Below, in pieces: positions 36,923 through 45,783 of a stretch of DNA of 45,783 nucleotides (positions within the stretch are counted from its first letter, which is position 1; every line of letters begins with the position of its first letter). Where the stretch lies: assembly GCA_024278765.1 (NCBI GenBank), contig JAJRSM010000021.1, positions 1-45,783 of the forward strand, given 5' to 3'. The notes beneath the pieces are model-generated. The model saw only the letters and a program-made list of their open reading frames with translations. It was not told the origin of the DNA and ran no database searches. A program made the translations under genes and the position numbers. The DNA is from Deltaproteobacteria bacterium (GTDB taxonomy: Bacteria; Desulfobacterota; GWC2-55-46; DRQE01).

Positions 36923-37095
36923 CAGGCCGTCTGGGTTTATTGTGTGGCTTGATCTTAATCAATCGATTTAAATCAATGGGGTTTGCATTTGACCTTACCT
37001 AAGCGGAGTTACCTGTTTTTTAATTATAGACCGGCAGCCTTTACCGCGCGGGCTTTGTCTTGGCCTCTGCACATCGCATAGCGTATTTAGCAATG

Positions 37096-37124
37096 CCCTT
37101 TCTTTTGTGAGAAAGGGTTTTTTT
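37096..37124 (+). terminator. Intrinsic terminator
   Basis: CCCTTTCT/AGAAAGGG stem followed by TTTTTTT. Confidence 0.85.
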
Positions 37125-37170
37125 GTATCTTAACGTTACTATCAGAGTGTCTTTATGCCAGAGTGTTTTT

Positions 37171-38646
37171 ATGATCGATAAAATAAGAAAGGCTATTAAG
37201 GTCCATTCTCTTTTCAGGCGCGGCGATACCGTCTGTGTTGCCGTCTCCGGCGGGGTCGACTCTACCGTGCTGCTGCACCTGCTTTATGAGCTGCGCGATG
37301 AATTTTCGTTGAGCCTTATTGTCTGCCACCTAAACCATAACCTGCGCGGTAAGGAAGCTACGCGTGACAAGAACTTTGTTAGGCGGCTTGCCAGCGACTT
37401 TGATATACCCTTTGAGTGCGAGAAGCTCCTTAAAAAAGACATCAAGGCGCGTTCTGGCGAGTCTTTGCAGGAGTGGGCTAGAATGCGTAGGATTGAGTTT
37501 TTAAACAGATGCGCTGATAAACACGCGGCAACGCGCATAGCCCTTGGCCATAACACGGACGACCAGGCCGAGACTATCGTTATGAGGCTTGTTAAGGGGG
37601 CGTCTCTTAGGGGTCTGACCGGTATTGGCTGGAAGAGAAGACGTTTTGTCAGACCCGTTCTGGGACTCACCAGAGCCGAGATAGAGGCCTACGCAAGTGC
37701 GAATAATATAGATTTTGTAGAAGATTCAAGCAATAAAACAACAAAGTACCTGCGTAACGATATCAGGCATAATCTGATGCCCGTCCTTGCTGGCTATAAC
37801 CCACGGGTAAAAGAGGCAATAGCACGTAGTGCTGAGCTTTTAAAGGAAGACGAGGCTACCCTTGCGGGGCTTGCCGCCACGGCCTTTAAAAAGGCACGGT
37901 CTGGAGGGAGGGCGAGGGCTGGTAAAGACACTAATCACGAGGTCGTATTAGACAGAAAGGTCTTGCTTGCTCTTGATCCTGCTATATTTAGAAGGGTCTT
38001 TACTATGGCGGTCTATTCGCTCAGTACAGAGGCTGAGCCTACGGCTAGACCTACGCCCGAACCTACGCTCTATATGGCGCAGATAGATGCCTTTCGGGCA
38101 CTTGTAAAGGGGCGTGCGCCCAATACGGCTTTAAAGCTATGTGCCGGGCTCTTTGCCGGGCGTAGCTACGATAAGATTACTATATCCGGCAAGCCACTTG
38201 AGCTGGCGCAGAGCATGAATAAAGGGGCAAAAGCCCTGAATAAAAGGGCAGAAGGGCTAGCCGGTGAGGTTATCTTAGAGGTCCCCGGCAGTGCTGCCGT
38301 CCAGGGGGTAGACGCATTGATTACTGCAACGATTGTGCGTCGTATGCCAAAGAAGCTAGTTGCCGGCAAGGCGGTATATTTTGATATGGATAAATTGCCA
38401 GGTCCTTTGACGGTGCGTACCTTTAGGGCAGGCGACCGTATTCGCCAGATGGGAATGTCAGGGCATAAAAAACTCAAGGATATCTTTATTGACGATAAGA
38501 TCAGTCTGGATAAGCGGCGCAGTACTCTGCTGGTGCTCTTGGGCGGCACTATTATCTGGGTCTGCGGGTTGCGCCGCTCGGGCGTGGCTCCTGTTACAGA
38601 GGTTACCAGACGTCTCGTAAGGCTTAGCCTAAAGCAAGGCCCTTAA
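37171..38646 (+). CDS. tilS: tRNA(Ile)-lysidine synthetase
   Basis: VCVAVSGGVDSTVLLHLL, LNHNLRGKEATRD, LGHNTDDQAETIVMRL, C-terminal TilS domain. Confidence 0.95.
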   Translation: MIDKIRKAIKVHSLFRRGDTVCVAVSGGVDSTVLLHLLYELRDEFSLSLIVCHLNHNLRGKEATRDKNFVRRLASDFDIPFECEKLLKKDIKARSGESLQEWARMRRIEFLNRCADKHAATRIALGHNTDDQAETIVMRLVKGASLRGLTGIGWKRRRFVRPVLGLTRAEIEAYASANNIDFVEDSSNKTTKYLRNDIRHNLMPVLAGYNPRVKEAIARSAELLKEDEATLAGLAATAFKKARSGGRARAGKDTNHEVVLDRKVLLALDPAIFRRVFTMAVYSLSTEAEPTARPTPEPTLYMAQIDAFRALVKGRAPNTALKLCAGLFAGRSYDKITISGKPLELAQSMNKGAKALNKRAEGLAGEVILEVPGSAAVQGVDALITATIVRRMPKKLVAGKAVYFDMDKLPGPLTVRTFRAGDRIRQMGMSGHKKLKDIFIDDKISLDKRRSTLLVLLGGTIIWVCGLRRSGVAPVTEVTRRLVRLSLKQGP

Positions 38647-38766
38647 CCTTTAAATGTTTGCATAAATTGCCGTTTTCTGGTATTTTTTTAAGTTACAACA
38701 TAGTCACTGGCGAATTCGCGTTTAGCCGTTATTTGCGCATTCCTACCTGCTATTGCAGGTACCTGT

Positions 38767-39308
38767 ATGGAGGTTCTTTTATTGGGTAAAACTCTTGCGT
38801 ATAAGGGGATCTTTCCGACAATTGACAGCTCGGTCTATATGGTCGATAGCTCTATTGTTATCGGCGATAGCGTGATCGGTGCTGATTCGAGTCTCTGGTT
38901 TAACGTAGTGGTCCGGGGAGATGTAAATTATATACGGATAGGGGAGCGGACCAATGTGCAGGATAACTCCGTGCTGCATGTTACCAATAATACGCATCCG
39001 CTGGTTATAGGCAGTGATGTCACCATAGGCCATAGTGTTACGCTGCACGGCTGTACCATAAAAGATAGATGCCTTATTGGGATGGGTGCTGTAATTCTGG
39101 ACGGTGCTGTAATTGGCGAGGATTCGCTGGTAGGTGCAGGTGCTTTGATAACGGAAAATACCGTGATAGAGCCGGGAAGTCTGGTTCTGGGTATGCCGGC
39201 AAAGGCCGTAAGAAAATTAGATGACGCCGAGCGGGCTCGTATACTTAAGTCAGCTAAAAACTATATGGGGTACGTGAGCAATTACCGGGTAGAGGCGGGT
39301 GACGACTC

Positions 39309-39312
<4 letters not shown>
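38767..39312 (+). CDS. Gamma-carbonic anhydrase family left-handed beta-helix protein
   Basis: SSLWFNVVVRGDVNYIRIGERTNVQDNSVLHVTN...VTIGHSVTLHGCTIKDRCLIGMGAVILDGAVIGEDSLVGAGALI. Confidence 0.9.
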
Positions 39313-41754
<2,442 letters not shown>

Positions 41755-41943
41755 TGTTCACGACGATAATCTATGCGTATGCGAAGTTCTGGTGGCCCCA
41801 GGATATCACTGATATAGTTGTTAGTACTTTAAATTAATTAAGCACAGTGCTTTGTTTGCCAGTATCTGGCTACTGAGAGAGCGTCTCCTGCTAGGAGGAG
41901 TTTTCTGCTAAATAATAAAATTCAAGAGAGTAACGTTAAAAAT

Positions 41944-43515
41944 ATGGATATACATGCACAGAAGTTATTAATTCTTGATTTCGGTTCTCAGTTTACGCAG
42001 CTTATAGCAAGAAGGGTTCGTGAGTCAAAGGTCTATTGCGAAATTCACCCCTATAACACAGGTGAAAAGAGCAAAGGCGGCTTGATTAAATTTATAAAAG
42101 AATATAATCCTAAGGGGATAATCCTCTCTGGCGGGCCCAGCAGCGTCTTTGATAAAGGCGCACCGCGCGTGCCAAAGGGGGTCTATGGTCTGGGCATTCC
42201 TATCCTTGCTATCTGCTACGGTATGCAGCTGACGGCAAAGCTCTTCCAGGGCAAGGTTGAAAGATCAAAGCACCGTGAATACGGTCCGGCCGATATTATC
42301 ATTAAGGACTCTACCGGGCTTTTTCATGGGATTAAAAAAGATAAGATAAAGGTCTGGATGAGCCACGGCGACAAAGTAGCTACTGCGCCAAAGGGCTACA
42401 AGGTCACGGCCATCTCTGCTAACTCGGTCATCGCGGCAGTATCTAATACAGAGAAGGGCCTCTACGGAGTCCAGTTCCATCCCGAGGTCGTCCATACCGC
42501 ACATGGTAAGCATATTATAAAGAACTTTACCCACCGCATCTGTAAGGCGCGGTCTACCTGGACCATGAAATCTTTTATAGATACGACGGTCGAGAATATC
42601 CGTGCGCAGGTAGGTCCTGATGGCAGGGTTATCTGTGGCATCAGCGGAGGCGTTGATTCCAGTGTCGCCGCAGCCCTTGTGGCAAAGGCCATTGGCAAGA
42701 GGCTAACCTGCATTTTTGTCGATAACGGGGTCTTAAGAAAGAACGAGGGCGATGAGGTCTATAAGACTCTTACCAAAAACTTTGACGTAAAGATAAAAAA
42801 GGTAGATGCCAGCGATATATTTTTGAAAAAGTTGAAAGGAGTTGCCGACCCTGAGCGTAAACGTAAGATAATAGGCAATACCTTTATCCGTATCTTCGAG
42901 GCAGAGGCCGCGCTGGTTAAAGGTGCGCATTTTCTGGCTCAGGGCACTCTGTATCCAGACGTCATCGAGAGCGTATCTTTCAAAGGGCCATCGGCTACTA
43001 TCAAGAGCCACCACAATGTCGGCGGCTTGCTTAAGAGAATGAAGCTTGAGCTGGTTGAGCCCTTGCGTGAGCTCTTTAAGGACGAGGTTCGGGTGCTTGG
43101 CAAGGAACTCGGACTTGCCGACGAACTCATTGATCGCCATCCCTTTCCGGGCCCGGGCCTTGCTATCCGTATTATAGGAAGCGTCAGTGAAGAACGCTGC
43201 GAAGTACTGCGAGAAGCAGATGTCATCGTAATAGAAGAGATAAGGCGTGCCGGTTGGTACGATAAGATATGGCAGGCCTTTGCGGTATTGCTGCCGGTAA
43301 AGACAGTGGGTGTTATGGGGGACGAACGGACCTATGAAAATACATTAGCGGTGCGGATGGTCAACAGCGTAGATGGTATGACGGCTGATTGGGTAAGATT
43401 GCCTTACGAGGTGCTAGAGCGGATATCGTCAAGGATAATAAACGAGGTGCACGGGGTTAACAGAGTTGTTTATGACATTAGCTCTAAGCCACCAAGCACA
43501 ATTGAATGGGAGTGA
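41944..43515 (+). CDS. guaA: GMP synthase (glutamine-hydrolysing)
   Basis: [42 protein letters not shown]-terminal PPSTIEWE. Confidence 0.98.
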   Translation: MDIHAQKLLILDFGSQFTQLIARRVRESKVYCEIHPYNTGEKSKGGLIKFIKEYNPKGIILSGGPSSVFDKGAPRVPKGVYGLGIPILAICYGMQLTAKLFQGKVERSKHREYGPADIIIKDSTGLFHGIKKDKIKVWMSHGDKVATAPKGYKVTAISANSVIAAVSNTEKGLYGVQFHPEVVHTAHGKHIIKNFTHRICKARSTWTMKSFIDTTVENIRAQVGPDGRVICGISGGVDSSVAAALVAKAIGKRLTCIFVDNGVLRKNEGDEVYKTLTKNFDVKIKKVDASDIFLKKLKGVADPERKRKIIGNTFIRIFEAEAALVKGAHFLAQGTLYPDVIESVSFKGPSATIKSHHNVGGLLKRMKLELVEPLRELFKDEVRVLGKELGLADELIDRHPFPGPGLAIRIIGSVSEERCEVLREADVIVIEEIRRAGWYDKIWQAFAVLLPVKTVGVMGDERTYENTLAVRMVNSVDGMTADWVRLPYEVLERISSRIINEVHGVNRVVYDISSKPPSTIEWE

Positions 43516-43521
43516 TAGTAA

Positions 43522-44208
43522 ATGCCGATTGATGATCTAAAGGGTAGAGAGACGTGGAGAATCTTCAGGATCTTAAGTGAGTTTGTCGAGGGCTTTGAAG
43601 AATTAGCCGATATAGGGCCGGCGGTCAGTATCTTTGGCTCGGCTCGTACCTCGCCGCGTAATAAATATTATAAGCAGACGGTAGAGCTCTCAAAGCTCTT
43701 AAGTGAGAATGGCTATTCCATAATAACCGGTGGAGGTCCAGGGATTATGGAGGCCGCTAACCGGGGGGCAGCGGATAACGGCGGGACTTCGGTAGGGCTG
43801 AATATTGAACTTCCAATGGAGCAGAAGCCCAATAAGTATCAGAACCTGGAACTTAACTTTCGTTACTTTTTTGCGAGAAAGGTAATGTTCGTAAAATACG
43901 CAATGGGCTACGTCTGTATGCCGGGCGGCTTTGGTACGCTCGATGAGTTCTTCGAGGCCCTGACCCTTATTCAGACCCATAAGATCTATCCATTTCCGCT
44001 TATTCTTTTTGGCGCAGAGTACTGGGCGCCGCTTCGGGACTTTATGGAGAATAGTATGCTTAAAAACAATACTGTCTCTGCCGAGGACCTTGAACTCATT
44101 CAGGTAACAGATGATCAGGAAGAGGTTCTTGAAATCATCAACAAGCACAGGGACTGGAAGAAAAAGCAGGTTAAGAATTCCAAGACCTATAAAGAGCTGG
44201 ATCTGTAA
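43522..44208 (+). CDS. LOG-family protein (TIGR00730-type)
   Basis: VSIFGSARTSPRNKYYKQT, ITGGGPGIMEAANRGA, MPGGFGTLDEFFEALTLIQTHKI. Confidence 0.93.
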   Translation: MPIDDLKGRETWRIFRILSEFVEGFEELADIGPAVSIFGSARTSPRNKYYKQTVELSKLLSENGYSIITGGGPGIMEAANRGAADNGGTSVGLNIELPMEQKPNKYQNLELNFRYFFARKVMFVKYAMGYVCMPGGFGTLDEFFEALTLIQTHKIYPFPLILFGAEYWAPLRDFMENSMLKNNTVSAEDLELIQVTDDQEEVLEIINKHRDWKKKQVKNSKTYKELDL

Positions 44209-44462
44209 AATCTAGGTTAGTTTTTTTGTGAGATTAGTGGGGATTTAAAAATAGAATAATTTATTACAGGTTTGTACTGCCCCGACTACCTGCGGTAGAG
44301 CAAATCACCTGCGGTGGGGCAAAGCGGCTTCGCCGCAGAGAGATTCGCAAGAGAAGCTTAAAATTGAATATTAGCTTTGCTGTGCGCAGCACTGGCGCAA
44401 AGACACTTTCTTCTGCACCTGCCCTCGTGGACATTAACAACCCTTATAAGCCGGAGGCTTCA

Positions 44463-44831
44463 ATGAAAAGCCTAAGCCTGATATTGTTAATATTAACAAT
44501 ATCGCTTATTGCCATCTCTTGCTCTCCTGACAGTCCTAAGTCACGCAAGGGTATTTTAGTCTGGCCAAGAACTATTGGTGAAGATAACTGGCCGCTTATC
44601 GCAAAATTCGCACGTATAGATTGCGAGAGGACTGGATACGGAGGGAAGATTGTATATTTAACTACCAGTATTGATGGTGAAACCATCTTTGAGTATGCTG
44701 TCAACGGTACCGCGCGTGGTTTTATGGATAGGTTGGGAATGAAAGATGCCATCGATATAATGAAAGAAGGGACGGTTCCTGGAGATCTATCTCCCTTGAT
44801 AAAAATAGGCCTAAAAGAGTGTGATAAATAA
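44463..44831 (+). CDS. Small lipoprotein of unknown function
   Basis: GGAGG RBS; MKSLSLILLILTISLIAISC lipobox. Start refined from 44364. Confidence 0.65.
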   Translation: MKSLSLILLILTISLIAISCSPDSPKSRKGILVWPRTIGEDNWPLIAKFARIDCERTGYGGKIVYLTTSIDGETIFEYAVNGTARGFMDRLGMKDAIDIMKEGTVPGDLSPLIKIGLKECDK

Positions 44832-44850
44832 TCGGCCAATTCGTGCAGTA

Positions 44851-45092
44851 ATGAAGCGTTGGGGCCTGAGTTTTACAGGTAGTATTCTTTTTCTCATCGT
44901 GCCCCTAACCGCCAGCGGTGCGCGGCTCCATTTTGAAAAGGTATACCAAAAAGTCTGGTGTGACAGGCAAGAAGGGATTACGGAATATCGGCTTAATAAA
45001 AGGACTGGAGATACTGGGAACGCCTTAACTCAGTCGCCGAAAAAACAGATATTACGGTCTGGACAATAACACCCGAACACTTAAAAAAGTAA
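44851..45092 (+). pseudogene. Exported hypothetical protein, apparently deleted internally and frameshifted
   Basis: Frame A MKRWGLSFTGSILFLIVPLTASGARLHFEKVYQKVWCDRQEGITEYRL; then another frame resumes ...KDWRYWERLNSVAEKTDITVWTITPEHLKK*. Confidence 0.5.
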
Positions 45093-45099
45093 ATAAACC

Positions 45100-45663
45100 A
45101 TGGCACACCCGATGAAAACAACAATCTGCCTTCTAATTCTAATCCTTTTACCTACGCCCCTCCTTGCCGGAGAGATCTATAAGTGGATCGACGACAAAGG
45201 CACAATTCACTTCACCGACAACCCGTCAAAAGTGCCTACCGAGTTTAAGGGTAAGACCGACATAACCACTACTGCCCTTACAATAGAAGAAGAGCTTGCT
45301 ATCACAGTGCAACGTTATGACAAAGCTCTTGAAAATAAAGACCTTTCACCTGCTGAAAGAGATAAAGCCTTTCAGGTTTTAGAAGAAAAACTAGAATTAC
45401 TTAAGAAAAAAGCTACTACTGAAAGCAATAAAAAACTAAAACACATCCAACTAAGAGGGGATGAAAGGATTAAAGTCCTTACCGAAAACTATGAAGATAC
45501 CGTTAAAGCAATTGATAGAAAAGCCAAGCGTAAAGCAAAAGCAGACGTACAAAGGGTTTGGAGTCTCTGGTCAGGCAAGGAATGGGGAAGGTTATGGAAG
45601 CAAGGTACCATGAAGAGCAAAAGCCTGTACTCTCGAAAAGCCTTTGCCCTTGCCCCTGTTTAG
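45100..45663 (+). CDS. DUF4124-containing exported protein
   Basis: Signal peptide then GEIYKWIDDKGTIHFTDNPSKVP (DUF4124 signature). Confidence 0.85.
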   Translation: MAHPMKTTICLLILILLPTPLLAGEIYKWIDDKGTIHFTDNPSKVPTEFKGKTDITTTALTIEEELAITVQRYDKALENKDLSPAERDKAFQVLEEKLELLKKKATTESNKKLKHIQLRGDERIKVLTENYEDTVKAIDRKAKRKAKADVQRVWSLWSGKEWGRLWKQGTMKSKSLYSRKAFALAPV

Positions 45664-45713
45664 TGGACACATCGAAAGGTTAGTGATAAAAAGCTACCAT
45701 AGGAGGTGTTCAG

Positions 45714-45783
45714 ATGGAAGAGAAACGAGGTCGTAAGAGTTTTGACCGTGAGTTCAAGCGCGAGGCAATAAGTTTTATTATGG
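45714..45783 (+). CDS. IS3-family transposase OrfA, N-terminal fragment cut by window end
   Basis: GGAGG then MEEKRGRKSFDREFKREAISFIM..., a typical OrfA HTH start. Confidence 0.8.
   Translation, partial: MEEKRGRKSFDREFKREAISFIM

Overview
The window is 45.8 kb and looks bacterial. The gene neighbourhood resembles Deltaproteobacteria or Nitrospirota, but taxonomy is inference only. Both edges carry IS3-family transposase fragments: an OrfB C-terminus at 1-186 and an OrfA N-terminus at 45714-45783. The left edge (about 200-2818, minus strand) holds a beta-propeller-like gene truncated by the IS and a zwf gene; each is interrupted by one in-frame stop. The main feature is a plus-strand, almost entirely co-directional locus at about 3150-27325. 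It encodes a candidate extracellular electron transfer / cytochrome filament system. Its parts are: two hexaheme cytochromes whose heme-motif order and context resemble Geobacter OmcS; a 26-CXXCH lipoprotein cytochrome; a 15-CXXCH (+1 CX4CH) cytochrome; a triheme lipoprotein; a 706-aa outer-membrane beta-barrel candidate with a discoidin-like segment; a YVTN-propeller lipoprotein; three NHL-type propellers; three CsgG/LpoB-like proteins; a parvulin-type PPIase; a HAMP-like membrane protein; three TPR proteins; and an HD-GYP response regulator. The first OmcS-like gene is preceded by a long, strongly structured leader (about 18796-18954) that I do not recognise as a known riboswitch. The remainder (27.5-45.7 kb) is mostly housekeeping: HU, NAD-epimerase, YhaM-like nuclease, nadD, rsfS, rlmH, LapB-like, gpmI, tilS, gamma-CA, ppx, guaB, guaA and LOG family. 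It also contains an arsenosugar pair (AhpD-like + ArsS) and an unusual 18-bp GC-rich repeat array after gpmI. No tRNA, rRNA or CRISPR was recognised.
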